Shown: positions 37,101-52,100, counted from the stretch's first letter. The stretch: 64,000 bases of DNA from Macrostomum hystrix (GCA_950097015.1 CATNEN010000039.1:6836501-6900500), one strand, 5' to 3'. Numbers and translations are program-made. The notes: generated by a model not told the origin, from the letters alone.

Positions 37101-40100
37101 AGTTCTTGTTATTTAAATATGCTGATGCTTAGCCTTAAAGAAGCCCGCACGTTTTTCTGTTTTCTAAAGTCAAGCCGTGGCGCCCGAATTGGGACACGAC
37201 ATGGTAGGCTGATAATGGATAACTTGAGTAAATATATTTTTCCAGAGCCGTGCACCTGCGTGGCCTCGGGCGATCCTCACTACCGAACTTACGACGGCCA
37301 GTGGATCCACTTCATGGGCAAGTGCACCTACACACTGACTAGGCTGAGTGACTCCTCTGGCGCTCCGGGCCCCTGCCACTTCGACGTCCGGGTGAAGAAC
37401 CACGCCGTTAGCCGGGCTGGCCGGAGTCGACGTCATCGCCGAATCACGACGCTGAAGTCGGTCAGCTGGACAAAGTTTGTCGAGGCTCGAATCGGGAAGC
37501 ACACTGTGCTGCTGGGCCAGGGCCGCCAGGTGCTTGTTGACGGCGAGCGCCGGTCGCTGCCGGTTAGAAACCTTGGCGGTGGCTTCAATGTTTTCCTAGA
37601 CGGCCCGTACGTGTCGCTGTACTCAGCTCGGTGCGGTGTAAAGGTGAGTATGAGTAATATTAATGATAATATTAGTTGCAGAGCTTTGTAGGCGCTGATG
37701 CATCATTGGTGATTCATTCCATTCCCCTGACCCCTGAGCACACACGCTCACAGGTATGTACATCTGACTTTTCTTATTGTTCAGACAGTGTACACTTTCA
37801 CTCAAGCTCGAGCTTAAGTTGTCGGCGAAAGCTCGAGCTAAAGTGCTTTGGTGCGAGACTTAGGTGTGTTAGGCCTTCGCCACTAACGCACACAATTTTT
37901 TTTACGAACAATCAAACGCAAACTCCAGGTGAGCTTCAACGGCCACGCCACAGCTGTCGTGATGGTAAAGCCGGCCTACGCTGGTCGCATGTCTGGCATC
38001 TGCGGCGACTGCAACGGCAAGCGTGACGACTACGCCACCAGGACCGGCGAGGATGTCAGCCAGCGGCCGAACAAGTTCGCCCTGATTGGCAATTCCTACC
38101 GCGTCCCGGATGCCAAGCGAGACAGACAGGTGGAGAAACGTGGTGACATTTGCGCCGATGAGAACGACTATTTCCCAGAGTGCAGCGCTTCGCAGCTCAA
38201 GCGAATCCGCGGCAAAAGACTTTGCGGTGCCGTGCGAGACAAGGCTGGCCCGTTCGCCAGGTGTGCTGCGCGCAGCAAGGTCGACTTTGACGGCTACCTC
38301 AGGTGAGACTCTGAAAATCGTCAGGGTGAGAGAATGTCAGGGTGAGAGAGTGTCAGGGTGAGAGAGTGTCAGGGTGAGAGAGTGTCAGGGTGAGAGAGTG
38401 TCAGGGTGAGAGAGTGTCAGGGTGAGAGAGTGTCAGGGTGAGAGAGTGTTAGGGTGAGAGGGTGTCAGGGTGAGAGAGTGTCAGGGTGAGAGAGTGTCAG
38501 GGTGAGAGAGTGTCAGGGTGAGAGAGTGTCAGGGTAAGAGGGTGTCAGGGTAGTAGAGTGGCAGAGTCAGAGATAGAACCCGAGTAAATTCCGCGCCAAT
38601 TCACGTCAACACACCGCCAATTGGCCTCCATGCCCTAATGAGCAGCTCCTGCACCTATGATGTCTGCGCTCAGCTGAAACAACCGCGTGCTGTCAAGCGA
38701 ACCGTCTGTCGCGTCCTGGAGGCCATCGCTGATGAGTGCGCCTCTGCAGGCTACCGCGTTAGATGGAGAGCCTACTATGGATGCCGTGAGTGGCTCTTCA
38801 GTTTTCGGACTTGCGTTCGGAAATCGTCGAAAAAGAGTGTTAAAATAAGAAATAATTTTTCACCTTCATATTGCAGCTTTTAAGTGTCCGGCTAATTCGC
38901 GGTACAGCTTCAACACGCCGTCCTGCCAGAAGACCTGCAGCATCAACTCTGTCCCGCGCCCCCAGTGCCCGCTGACTAACCAGGAGGGCTGTATCTGCCG
39001 CAGAGGCTATGTGCTCAGTGGCCGGAACTGCGTACGCAGGGACGACTGTGGCTGCATCGACGAGAAGGGTCGCTACCGCAAGGCCGGCGCCACCTGGGTC
39101 TCGGGCGACTGCACCAAGGCGTTCAAATGCATTGGCAGACGCCGCGTCAAGTCCGTCAGGCTGAGACGCTGCTCTAAGAACGCCGCCTGCGAGCTGCGCA
39201 ACGGCCAACGCGGTTGCTTCTGCAAGCGCGGCTACTCCGGCCGGCCGTACGGCGGTCGCTGCCGTGACATCGACGAGTGCGCAGCCAAGAAGTCGCCATG
39301 CCATCGGCATGCAACATGTCGCAACACGATGGGCTCATTCAGCTGCCGCTGTCGCGCCGGCTACACCGGCGATGGCAAGCGAAGCTGCAAACCGGCTGCC
39401 AAGAAGGGCAGCGCCTGCCAGCGCCATCCTGAAGCCTGCGGACCCCACGGCGTCTGTCAGAACAGCGACAGCCGCACCAGTGGCTACAGGTGCGAATGCA
39501 AACCAGGCTATGCTCCCACTGGCGATGGAGGCAGGTGCGAAGATGTAAACGAGTGCCAGACTGGAAGGCACCGCTGCCATCGAGACGCCAAGTGTGTCAA
39601 CACGCCGGTAAGAATTTAGACTGATTTGAGTACTGCTTTATTCGAAAACATTCTATAATTCCAGCGAAGTCCCTCGAAATCCACTGTTAAAATTCAGGGC
39701 TCCTACGGATGCGTCTGTAACAAGAACTACGAAGGCGACGGTCGTCTGATCTGCCAGCCCAAGAGCGCCTGCTCCTCTAGCCAGGCTAGCTGCCACCGGG
39801 ATGCCGTGTGCGTCGATCTTCCCGGCGGTGAGTACGCCTGCCGCTGCAAGGAGGGCTACCGCGGCGACGGCCGGCTGCTCTGCGAGGACATCAACGAGTG
39901 CCGCGCCGGCTGCAAGACCTGCTCAGCTAATGCCGACTGCCTGAACACTCCCGGCTCATTCCGCTGCGTTTGCCGTCAGGGCTATGCCGGCGACGGCATC
40001 GTCTGTGAGAATGTTAACGAGTGCGCCACTGGAGAGGCTCGTTGCAGCGCCAATGCTGAGTGTGTGGACACACAGGGCGCCTATAATTGTACCTGCCGGC

Positions 40101-43100
40101 GTGGCTTCAGAGGCAATGGCCGGACATGCCAAGACGTCGACGAGTGCGCTGAAGGCAGTCACCGCTGTCACCAACTGGCCGAGTGCGTCAACAGAGTCGG
40201 ATCCTACGCCTGTCGCTGCCGCGACGGATACCACGGTGCGCAACTGGCATGCTAGCAGATCCACACTAACGCATCGCAATTTCATATTGTTAATGTCTTA
40301 TTCATAATCATTAATCTACTCGTACTTTCGCAGGGAATGGTCGCTCATGCCGCGACGTTGACGAATGCCGCCTGGGCACGCACACTTGCAGCCGCAGCCG
40401 TGCACGATGCGTGAACCGACTTGGCGGTTACAAGTGCGTCTGCTTGTCACCCTACGTTGGTGATGGTCGCCAGTGCCGCAGACGCCTTACCAAGAAGCCA
40501 TCGTCACGCAGACGTCAGCCCAAGAGGCCATCAACACGCAGACGTCAGCCAAAGAAGCCATCGACACGCAGACATCAGCCCAAGAGGCCACGGACACGCA
40601 GGCGTCAGCCCAAGAGGCCAAGGACACGCAGACGTCAGCCCAAGAGGCCAAGGACACGCAGACGTCAGCCCAAGAGGCCATCAACACGCAGACGTCAGCC
40701 CAAGAAGCCATCGACACGCAGACGTCAGCCCAAGAAGCCATCGACACGCAGACGTCAGCCCAAGAAGCCATCGACACGCAGACGTCAGCCCAAGAAGCCA
40801 TCGATACGCAGACGCCGACCAAGGCACGTCGTAAATCGTCGAGCTGTATCGAGAACAAGAGTGACATGTGCCAGTGGAAGAGCCCGCTGTCATAAGAATG
40901 CTGACTGTAAGGACACCGAGACCGGCTACACATGCCGCTGCCGACGCGGTTTCTATGGAGACGGTTACATCTGCAAAGATGTCAACGAGTGCAGGCTGGG
41001 CAAGCACAAATGCAGCAGGGGGAAGGCCGATTGCATCAACAGACCTGGCGGCTATAAATGCCGATGCCGATCAGGTTATCATGGCAACGGGTTTATTTGC
41101 ACTGACGTGGACGAGTGCCGCACTGGTCGCGATCGCTGCGACCCAAATGCGGACTGCATAAACAAGGATGGCGGCTACGCCTGCCGATGCAGACGCGGCT
41201 TCCGCGGCGACGGCTACACCTGCAGTGACGTTGACGAATGCCGTCTTGGTACGCACCGCTGCTCTCGAAAAGCCGACTGCCGCAACACGCCAGGCTCATA
41301 CACGTGCCACTGCAGAAAGGGCTTCCGAGGCAACGGAAAGATCTGCCAAGATATCAACGAGTGCACCGAGGGCAAGGACCATTGTCACCGGTTTGCTCAG
41401 TGCATTAACACCCCAGGGGCGTATCGGTGCCGTTGCAAACCTGGTTTCTATGGCAACGGTCTCACATGCGTCAACAGGCGGCAGTGCGCTGATGGTACTC
41501 ACAAGTGCAGCCGATACGCGAGATGCGTCCAAAAGAACGATGGCTATGATTGCAAGTGCAATCCTGGTTTCCATGGCAACGGAAAGAGCTGCAGAGGTAA
41601 GATCCAACCTAAGAAGTAGCGAAAGCTGATATTTCTTAGTTCTTACTTCGCAGTTCTCTCTTCAAGTTATTATTTTTGCTCTCTCAAATAACATGACACC
41701 AATTTAAAAAGCAAATCATGGAATATCAAAAGCATTCCAAAATCAAATGTTTTACAAATTCAGATGTCGACGAGTGCAAGGCGGGAACTTACAGGTGCAA
41801 CAAGAACGCCAAGTGTCACAACACGCTCGGCTCCTACACCTGCCGCTGTAATAAGGGCTACCGCGGCGACGGCTACAGCGAATGCAAACGCATCGAGGTC
41901 AACGAGTGTCGCGATGGCACAGCCAAGTGCTCCAAAAACGCGATCTGCATTGACAGAAAGTTTGGCTATAGCTGCCGGTGCAAGGGTGGGTGAATTTGAA
42001 TATGACTACTCATCTAACAGGTTCTCGAATTCACAATTTTAATTAGATGTACATGCAGTGGCGCAGTCGCCGGAAAAGGCTGTAGAGTTGTTCAATTCAT
42101 GTATTGAGTGTCGGGCAACACACCCACCTCGCTTGGAAGAAAAAAACTCAACCGACTTGGTGGCACCATTCCGAAAACGGCTATTAGTAGCATTAGCACA
42201 AGTACAATCTGAAATCAAATTGGGCTAGACTGGGATCCATCATACAAACACTAAAAATAATTTGAATCACAATTCATTAAATTTCGTTGATTGACAAAAA
42301 GCCTGTCACTCTGTTTCAGCCGGATACTCAGGAGACGGCTTCTCCTGTACCGACGTCGACGAGTGCACTAAAAATACTTTCCCTTGCCCTAAAGGAGCCA
42401 GCTGCAGAAACTCAGTCGGATCATTCAGCTGCCGATGTAAAACTGGCTACAGAATGATGAGCGGCCAGTGCGTAGATGTGGACGAGTGCTCTGAGGGCAA
42501 GCACAGGTGCAGCTCCAATGCAAGGTGCAAAAACCGCATGGGAACCTACAAGTGCAAATGCAACAAGGGTTTCAGAGGAAACGGCTTCGTGTGCAAAGAC
42601 ATTGACGAATGCTGCGGAGGAAAGGACCGCTGCGATCCGAACGCCATTTGCATTAACAAGATAGGATCATACAAATGCAAATGTCTAAAAGGGTTTAGAA
42701 TAAATGGACGAATGTGCGTTCCAGAAAAGCCCACTAATTACCAGCCACTTCGAAAGCGCAACATCAAGAGAAGGCCATCAACAAAACTCAGCAAAAAAAG
42801 ACGCACTCGCAGGATCAAACACCAACTAAAGAAGCGTGCCCGCAAGGCTCGTCGTAGCGTCCGCAAGGCCAGAAAGAGCAACAGAAGACGCGCTCACAGG
42901 ACCAGACGGCAGCTGAAGAAGCGTGCCCGCAAGGCCCGTCGTAGCGTCCGCAAGGCCAGAAAGAGTAACAGAAGACGCGCTCGCAAGGCTAGAAAGAGCA
43001 ACAGAAGACGCGCTCGCAAGACCAGACGGCAGCAGAAGAAGCGTGCTCGCAAAGCTAGGCGTAGCGTCCGCAAGACCAGAAAGAGCAACAGAAGACGCGC

Positions 43101-46100
43101 TCGCAAGACCAGACGGCAGCAAAAGAAGCGTGCCCGCAAGGCCCGTCGTAGCGTCCGCAAGACCAGAAAGAGCAACAGAAGACGCGCTCGAAAGAGCAGA
43201 AAGAGCAACAGAAGAAGCGCTCGCAAGACCAGACGGCAGCTGAAGAAGCGTGCCCGCAAGGCCCGTCGTAGCGTCCGCAAGGCCAGAAAGAGCAACAGAC
43301 GCGCTCGCAAGACCAGAAAGAGCAACAGAAGACGCGCTCGCAAGACCAGACGTCAGCAAAAAAAGCGTGCTCGCAAAGCTAGGCGTAGCGTCCGCAAGAC
43401 CAGAAAGAGCAACAGAAGACGCGCTCGCAAGACCACACGGCAGCAAAAGAAACGTGCTCGCAAAGCTAGGCGTAGCGTCCGCAAGGCCAGAAAGAGCAAC
43501 AGAAGACGCGTCCGCAAGGCCAGAAAGAGCAACAGAAGACGCGCTCGCAAGACCACACGGCAGCAGAAGAAGCGTGCCCGCAAGGCCCGTCGTAGCGTCC
43601 GCAAGACCAGAAAGAGCAACAGACGCGCTCGCAGGACCAGAAAAAGCAACAGAAGAGGCGCTCGCAAGACCAGACGGCAGCAGAAGAAGCGTGCCCGCAA
43701 GGCCCGTCGTAGCGTCCGCAAGGCCAGAAAGAGCAACAGAAGACGCGTCCGCAAGGCCAGAAAGAGCAACAGAAGACGCGCTCGCAAGACCACACGGAAG
43801 CAGAAGAAGCGTGCCCGCAAGACGCGTCGTAGCGTCCGCAAGGCCAGAAAGAGCAACAGAAGACGCGCTCGCAAGAGCAGAAAGAACAACAGAAGACGCT
43901 CTCGCAAGACCACACGGCAGCAAAAGAAACGTGCTCGCAAAGCTAGGCGTAGCGTCCGCAAGGCCAGAAAGAGCAACAGAAGACGCGTCCGCAAGGCCAG
44001 AAAGAGCAACAGAAGACGCGCTCGCAAGACCACACGGCAGCAGAAGAAGCGTGCCCGCAAGGCCCGTCGTAGCGTCCGCAAGACCAGAAAGAGCAACAGA
44101 CGCGCTCGCAGGACCAGAAAAAGTAACAGAAGAGGCGCTCGCAAGACCAGACGGCAGCAGAAGAAGCGTGCCCGCAAGGCCCGTCGTAGCGTCCGCAAGG
44201 CCAGAAAGAGCAACAGAAGACGCGTCCGCAAGGCCACACGGCAGCAGAAGAAGCGTGCCCGCAAGGCCCGTCGTAGCGTCCGCAAGACCAGAAAGAGCAA
44301 CAGACGCGCTCGCAGGACCAGAAAAAGCAACAGAAGAGGCGCTCGCAAGACCAGACGGCAGCAGAAGAAGCGTGCCCGCAAGGCCCGTCGTAGCGTCCGC
44401 AAGGCCAGAAAGAGCAACAGAAGACGCGTCCGCAAGGCCAGAAAGAGCAACAGAAGACGCGCTCGCAAGACCACACGGCAGCAGAAGAAGCGTGCCCGCA
44501 AGGCCCGTCGTAGCGTCCGCAAGGCAAGAAAGAGTAACAGAAGACGCGCTCGCAAGACCAGAAAAAGCAACAGAAGAGGCGCTCGTAAGACCAGACGGCA
44601 GCAGAAGAAGCGTGCCCGCAAGGCCCGTCGTAGCGTCCGCAAGGCCAGAAAGAGCAACAGAAGAAGCGCTCGCAAGACCAGACGGCAGCTGAAGAAGCGT
44701 GCCCGCAAGGCCCGTCGTAGAGTCCGCAAGGCCAGAAAGAGCAACAGACGCGCTCGCAAGACCAGAAAGAGCAACAGAAGACGCGCTCGCAAGACCAGAC
44801 GGCAGCTGAAGAAGCGTGCACGCAAGGCCCGTCGTAGTGTCCGCAAGGCCAGAAAGAGTAACAGAAGACGCGCTCGCAAGAGCAGAAAGAGCAACAAAAG
44901 AGGCGCTCGCAAGACCAGAAGGCAGCTGAAGAAGCGTGCCCGCAAGGCCCGTCTTAGCGTCCGCAAGACCAGAAAGAGCAACAGAAGACGCGCTCGCAAG
45001 ACGAAACGACAGCAGAAGAAACGTGCCCGCAAATCTAGGCGAAGCGTCCGCAAGGCCAGAAAGAGCAACAGACGCGCACGCAGGACCAGAAAGACCAACA
45101 AAAGAGGCGCTCGCAAGACCAGACGGCAGCAGAAGAAGCGTGCCCGCAAGGCCCGTCGTAGCGTCCGCAAGGCCAGAAAGAGCAACAGAAGACGCGCTCG
45201 CAAGACCAGAAAAAGCAAGAGAAGACGCGCTCGCAAGACCAGACGGCAGCTGAAGAAGCGTGCCCGCAAGGCCCGTCGTAGCGTTCGCAAGGCCAGAAGG
45301 AGCAACAGACGCGCTCGCAGGACCAGAAAAAGCAACAGAAGAGGCGCTCGCAAGACCAGACGGCAGCAGAAGAAGCGTGCCCGCATGGCCCGTCGTAGCG
45401 TCCGCAAGGCCAGAAAGAGCAACAGAAGACGCGCTCGCAAGAGCAGAAAGAGCAACAGAAGACGCGCTCGCAAGAACAGACGGCAGCAGAAGAAGCGTGC
45501 CCGCAAGGCCCGTCGTAGCGTCCGCAAGGCCAGAAAGAGCAACAGAAGACGCGCTCGCAAGACCACACGGCAGCTGAAGAAGCGTGCCCGCAAGGCCCGT
45601 CGTAGCGTCCGCAAGACAAGAAAGAGCAACAGAAGACGCGCTCGCAAGACGAGACGACAGCAGAAGAAACGTGCCCGCAAAGCTAAGCGAAGCGTCCGCA
45701 AGGCCAGAAAGAGCAACAGACGCGCACGCAGGACCAGAAAGACCAACAAAAGAGGCGCTCGCAAGACCAGACGGCAGCAGAAGAAGCGTGCCCGCAAGGC
45801 CCGTCGTAGCGTCCGCAAGGCTAGAAAGAGCAACAGAAGACGCGCTCGCAAGACCAGACGGCAGCAGAAGAAGCGTACCAGCAAGGCCCATCGTAGCGTC
45901 CGCAAGGCCAGAAAGAGTAACAGAAGACGCGCTCGCAGGACCAGAAAAAGCAACAGAAGAGGCGCTCGCAAGACCAGACGGCAGCAGAAGAAGCGTGCCC
46001 GCAAGGCCCGTCGTAGCGTCCGCAAGGCCAGAAAGAGCAACAGAAGACGCGCTCGCAAGACCACACGGCAGCAGAAGAAGCGTGCCCGCAAGGCCCGTCG

Positions 46101-49100
46101 TAGCGTCCGCAAGACAAGAAAGAGCAACAGAAGACGCGCTCGCAAGACGAGACGACAGCAGAAGAAACGTGCCCGCAAAGCTAGGCGAAGCGTCCGCAAG
46201 GCCAGAAAGAGTAACAGACGCGCACGCAGGACCAGAAAGACCAACAAAAGAGGCGCTCGCAAGACCAGACGGCAGCAGAAGAAGCGTGCCCGCAAGGCCC
46301 GTCGTAGCGTCCGCAAGGCCAGAAACAGCAACAGAAGACGCGCTCGCAAGACCAGACGGCAGCAGAAGAAGCGTACCAGCAAGGCCCATCGTAGCGTCCG
46401 CAAGGCCAGAAAGAGTAACAGAAGACGCGCTCGCAGGACCAGAAAAAGCAACAGAAGAGGCGCTCGCAAGACGAGACGACAGCAGAAGAAACGTGCCCGC
46501 AAAGCTAGGCGAAGCGTCCGCAAGGCCAGAAAGAGCAACAGACGCGCTCGCAAGACCAGAAAGAGCAACAGAAGACGCGCTCGCAAGACCAGACGGCAGC
46601 AGAAGATGCGTGCCCGCAAGGCCCGTCGTAGCGTCCGCAAGGCCAGAAAGAGCAACAGACGCGCTCGCAGGACCAGAAAAAGCAACAGAAGAGGCGCTCG
46701 CAAGACCAGACGGCAGCAGAAGAAGCGCGCCCGCAAGGCCCGTCGTAGCGTCCGCAAGGCTAGAAAGAGCAACAGAAGACGCGCTCGCAAGACCACACGG
46801 CAGCAGAAGAAGCGTGCCCGCAAGGCCCGTCGTAGCGTCCGCAAGACCAGAAAGAGCAACAGACGCGCTCGCAGGACCAGAAAAAGCAACAGAAGAGGCG
46901 CTCGCAAGACCAGACGGCAGCAGAAGAAGCGTGCCCGCAAGGCCCGTCGTAGCGTCCGCAAGGCCAGAAAGAGCAACAGAAGACGCGTCCGCAAGGCCAC
47001 ACGGCAGCAGAAGAAGCGTGCCCGCAAGGCCCGTCGTAGCGTCCGCAAGACCAGAAAGAGCAACAGACGCGCTCGCAGGACCAGAAAAAGCAACAGAAGA
47101 GGCGCTCGCAAGACCAGACGGCAGCTGAAGAAGCGTGCCCGCAAGGCCCGTCGTAGAGTCCGCAAGGCCAGAAAGAGCAACAGACGCGCTCGCAAGACCA
47201 GAAAGAGCAACAGAAGACGCGCTCGCAAGACCAGACGGCAGCTGAAGAAGCGTGCACGCAAGGCCCGTCGTAGTGTCCGCAAGGCCAGAAAGAGTAACAG
47301 AAGACGCGCTCGCAAGAGCAGAAAGAGCAACAAAAGAGGCGCTCGCAAGACCAGAAGGCAGCTGAAGAAGCGTGCCCGCAAGGCCCGTCTTAGCGTCCGC
47401 AAGACCAGAAAGAGCAACAGAAGACGCGCTCGCAAGACGAAACGACAGCAGAAGAAACGTGCCCGCAAATCTAGGCGAAGCGTCCGCAAGGCCAGAAAGA
47501 GCAACAGACGCGCACGCAGGACCAGAAAGACCAACAAAAGAGGCGCTCGCAAGACCAGACGGCAGCAGAAGAAGCGTGCCCGCAAGGCCCGTCGTAGCGT
47601 CCGCAAGGCCAGAAAGAGCAACAGAAGACGCGCTCGCAAGACCAGAAAAAGCAAGACAAGACGCGCTCGCAAGACCAGACGGCAGCTGAAGAAGCGTGCC
47701 CGCAAGGCCCGTCGTAGCGTTCGCAAGGCCAGAAGGAGCAACAGACGCGCTCGCAGGACCAGAAAAAGCAACAGAAGAGGCGCTCGCAAGACCAGACGGC
47801 AGCAGAAGAAGCGTGCCCGCAAGGCCCGTCGTAGCGTCCGCAAGGCCAGAAAGAGCAACAGAAGACGCGCTCGCAAGAGCAGAAAGAGCAACAGAAGACG
47901 CGCTCGCAAGAACAGACGGCAGCAGAAGAAGCGTGCCCGCAAGGCCCGTCGTAGCGTCCGCAAGGCCAGAAAGAGCAACAGAAGACGCGCTCGCAAGACC
48001 AGACGGCAGCTGAAGAAGCGTGCCCGCAAGGCCCGTCGTAGCGTCCGCAAGACAAGAAAGAGCAACAGAAGACGCGCTCGCAAGACGAGACGACAGCAGA
48101 AGAAACGTGCCCGCAAAGCTAGGCGAAGCGTCCGCAAGGCCAGAAAGAGTAACAGACGCGCACGCAGGACCAGAAAGACCAACAAAAGAGGCGCTCGCAA
48201 GACCAGACGGCAGCAGAAGAAGCGTGCCCGCAAGGCCCGTCGTAGCGTCCGCAAGGCCAGAAAGAGCAACAGAAGACGCGCTCGCAAGACCAGACGGCAG
48301 CAGAAGAAGCGTACCAGCAAGGCCCATCGTAGCGTCCGCAAGGCCAGAAAGAGTAACAGAAGACGCGCTCGCAGGACCAGAAAAAGCAACAGAAGAGGCG
48401 CTCGCAAGACCAGACGGCAGCAGAAGAAGCGTGCCCGCAAGGCCCGTCGTAGCGTCCGCAAGGCCAGAAAGAGCAACAGAAGACGCGCTCGCAAGAGCAG
48501 AAAGAGCAACAGAAGACGCGCTCGCAAGAACAGACGGCAGCAGAAGAAGCGTGCCCGCAAGGCCCGTCGTAGCGTCCGCAAGGCCAGAAAGAGCAACAGA
48601 AGACGCGCTCGCAAGACCAGACGGCAGCTGAAGAAGCGTGCCCGCAAGGCCCGTCGTAGCGTCCGCAAGGCCAGAAAGAGCAACAGAAGACGCGCTCGCA
48701 AGACCACACGGCAGCTGAAGAAGCGTGCCCGCAAGGCCCGTCGTAGCGTCCGCAAGACAAAAAAGAGGAACAGAAGACGCGCTCGCAAGACGAGACGACA
48801 GCAGAAGAAACGTGCCCGCAAAGCTAGGCGAAGCGTCCGCAAGGCCAGAAAGAGCAACAGACGCGCTCGCAGGACCAGAAAAAGCAACAGAAGACGCGCT
48901 CGCAAGACCAGAAAAAGCAACAGAAGACGCGCTCGCAAGACCAGACGGCAGCAGAAGAAGCGTGCCCGCAAGGCCCGTCGTAGCGTCCGCAAGGCCAGAA
49001 AGAGCAACAGAAGACGCGCTCGCAAGACCAGAAGGCAGCTGAAGAAGCGTGCCCGCAAGGCCCGTCGTAGCGTCCGCAAGGCCAGAAAGAGCAACAGAAG

Positions 49101-52100
49101 ACGCGCTCGCAAGACCACACGGCAGCTGAAGAAGCGTGCCCGCAAGGCCCGTCGTAGCGTCCGCAAGACAAGAAAGAGCAACAGAAGACGCGCTCGCAAG
49201 ACGAGACGACAGCAGAAGAAACGTGCCCGCAAAGCTAAGCGAAGCGTCCGCAAGGCCAGAAAGAGCAACAGACGCGCACGCAGGACCAGAAAGACCAACA
49301 AAAGAGGCGCTCGCAAGACCAGACGGCAGCAGAAGAAGCGTGCCCGCAAGGCCCGTCGTAGCGTCCGCAAGGCTAGAAAGAGCAACAGAAGACGCGCTCG
49401 CAAGACCAGACGGCAGCAGAAGAAGCGTACCAGCAAGGCCCATCGTAGCGTCCGCAAGGCCAGAAAGAGTAACAGAAGACGCGCTCGCAGGACCAGAAAA
49501 AGCAACAGAAGAGGCGCTCGCAAGACCAGACGGCAGCAGAAGAAGCGTGCCCGCAAGGCCCGTCGTAGCGTCCGCAAGGCCAGAAAGAGCAACAGAAGAC
49601 GCGCTCGCAAGACCACACGGCAGCAGAAGAAGCGTGCCCGCAAGGCCCGTCGTAGCATCCGCAAGGCCAGAAAGAGTAACAGAAGACGCGCTCGCAAGAC
49701 CAGAAAAAGCAACAGAAGACGCGCTCGCAAGACCAGACGGCAGCAGAAGAAGCGTGCCCGCAAGGCCCGTCGTAGCGTCCGCAAGGCCAGAAAGAGCAAC
49801 AGAAGACGCGCTCGCAAGACCAGACGGCAGCAGAAGAAGCGTGCCCGCAAGGCCCGTCGTAGCGTCCGCAAGGCCAGAAAGAGCAACAGACGCGCTCGCA
49901 GGACCAGAAAAAGCAACAGAAGAGGCGCTCGCAAGACCAGACGGCAGCAGAAGAAGCGTACCCGCAAGGCCCGTCGTAGCGTCCGCAAGGCCAGAAAGAG
50001 CAACAGAAGACGCGCTAGCAAGAGCAGAAAGAGCAACAGAAGACGCGCTCGCAAGACCAGACGACAGCAGAAGAAGCGTGCCCGCAAGGCCCGTCGTAGC
50101 GTCCGCAAGGTCAGAAAGAGCAACAGAAGACGCGCTCGCAAGACCAGAAAAAGCAACAGAAGAGGCGCTCGCAAGACCAGACGGCAGCAGAAGAAGCGTG
50201 CCCGCAAGGCCCGTCGTAGCGTCCGCAAGACCAGAAAGAGCAACAGAAGACGCGCTCGCAAGACCACACGGCAGCAGAAAAAGCGTGCCCGCAAGGCCCG
50301 TCGTGGCGTCCGCAAGGCCAGAAAGAGCAACAGAAGACGCGCTCGCAAGACCAGAAGGCAGCTAAAAAAGCGTGCCCGCAAGGCCCGTCGTAGCGTCCGC
50401 AAGGCCAGAAAGAGCAACAGACGCGCTCGCAGGACCAGAAAAAGCAACAGAAGAGGCGCTCGCAAGACCAGACGGCAGCAGAAGAAGCGCGCCCGCAAGG
50501 CCCGTCGTAGCATCCGCAAGGCCAGAAAGAGTAACAGAAGACGCGCTCGCAAGACCAGAAAAAGCAACAGAAGACGCGCTCGCAAGACCAGACGGCAGCA
50601 GAAGAAGCGTGCCCGCAAGGCCCGTCGTAGCGTCCGCAAGGCTAGAAAGAGCAACAGAAGACGCGCTCGCAAGACCAGACGGCAGCAGAAGAAGCGTACC
50701 AGCAAGGCCCATCGTAGCGTCCGCAAGGCCAGAAAGAGTAACAGAAGACGCGCTCGCAGGACCAGAAAAAGCAACAGAAGAGGCGCTCGCAAGACCAGAC
50801 GGCAGCAGAAGAAGCGTGCCCGCAAGGCCCGTCGTAGCGTCCGCAAGGCCAGAAAGAGCAACAGAAGACGCGCTCGCAAGACCACACGGCAGCAGAAGAA
50901 GCGTGCCCGCAAGGCCCGTCGTAGCATCCGCAAGGCCAGAAAGAGTAACAGAAGACGCGCTCGCAAGACCAGAAAAAGCAACAGAAGACGCGCTCGCAAG
51001 ACCAGACGGCAGCAGAAGAAGCGTGCCCGCAAGGCCCGTCGTAGCGTCCGCAAGGCCAGAAAGAGCAACAGAAGACGCGCTCGCAAGACCAGACGGCAGC
51101 AGAAGAAGCGTGCCCGCAAGGCCCGTCGTAGCGTCCGCAAGGCCAGAAAGAGCAACAGACGCGCTCGCAGGACCAGAAAAAGCAACAGAAGAGGCGCTCG
51201 CAAGACCAGACGGCAGCAGAAGAAGCGTACCCGCAAGGCCCGTCGTAGCGTCCGCAAGGCCAGAAAGAGCAACAGAAGACGCGCTAGCAAGAGCAGAAAG
51301 AGCAACAGAAGACGCGCTCGCAAGACCAGACGACAGCAGAAGAAGCGTGCCCGCAAGGCCCGTCGTAGCGTCCGCAAGGTCAGAAAGAGCAACAGAAGAC
51401 GCGCTCGCAGGACCAGAAAAAGCAACAGAAGAGGCGCTCGCAAGACCAGACGGCAGCAGAAGAAGCGTGCCCGCAAGGCCCGTCGTAGCGTCCGCAAGAC
51501 CAGAAAGAGCAACAGAAGACGCGCTCGCAAGACCACACGGCAGCAGAAAAAGCGTGCCCGCAAGGCCCGTCGTGGCGTCCGCAAGGCCAGAAAGAGCAAC
51601 AGAAGACGCGCTCGCAAGACCAGAAGGCAGCTAAAAAAGCGTGCCCGCAAGGCCCGTCGTAGCGTCCGCAAGGCCAGAAAGAGCAACAGACGCGCTCGCA
51701 GGACCAGAAAAAGCAACAGAAGAGGCGCTCGCAAGACCAGACGGCAGCAGAAGAAGCGCGCCCGCAAGGCCCGTCGTAGCATCCGCAAGGCCAGAAAGAG
51801 TAACAGAAGACGCGCTCGCAAGACCAGAAAAAGCAACAGAAGACGCGCTCGCAAGACCAGACGGCAGCAGAAGAAGCGTGCCCGCAAGGCCCGTCGTAGC
51901 GTCCGCAAGGCCAGAAAGAGCAACAGAAGACGCGCTCGCAAGACCAGACGGCAGCAGAAGAAGCGTGCCCGCAAGGCCCGTCGTAGCGTCCGCAAGGCCA
52001 GAAAGAGCAACAGAAGACGCGCTCGCAAGACCAGACGGCAGCTGAAGAAGCGTGCCCGCAAGGCCCGTCGTAGCGTCCGCAAGGCCAGAAAGAGCAACAG

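Noticed and set aside
40421-40933. Alternative frames over the small basic array in the EGF region
   Set aside because: Out of frame with the flanking EGF modules; created by the 30-bp repeat.
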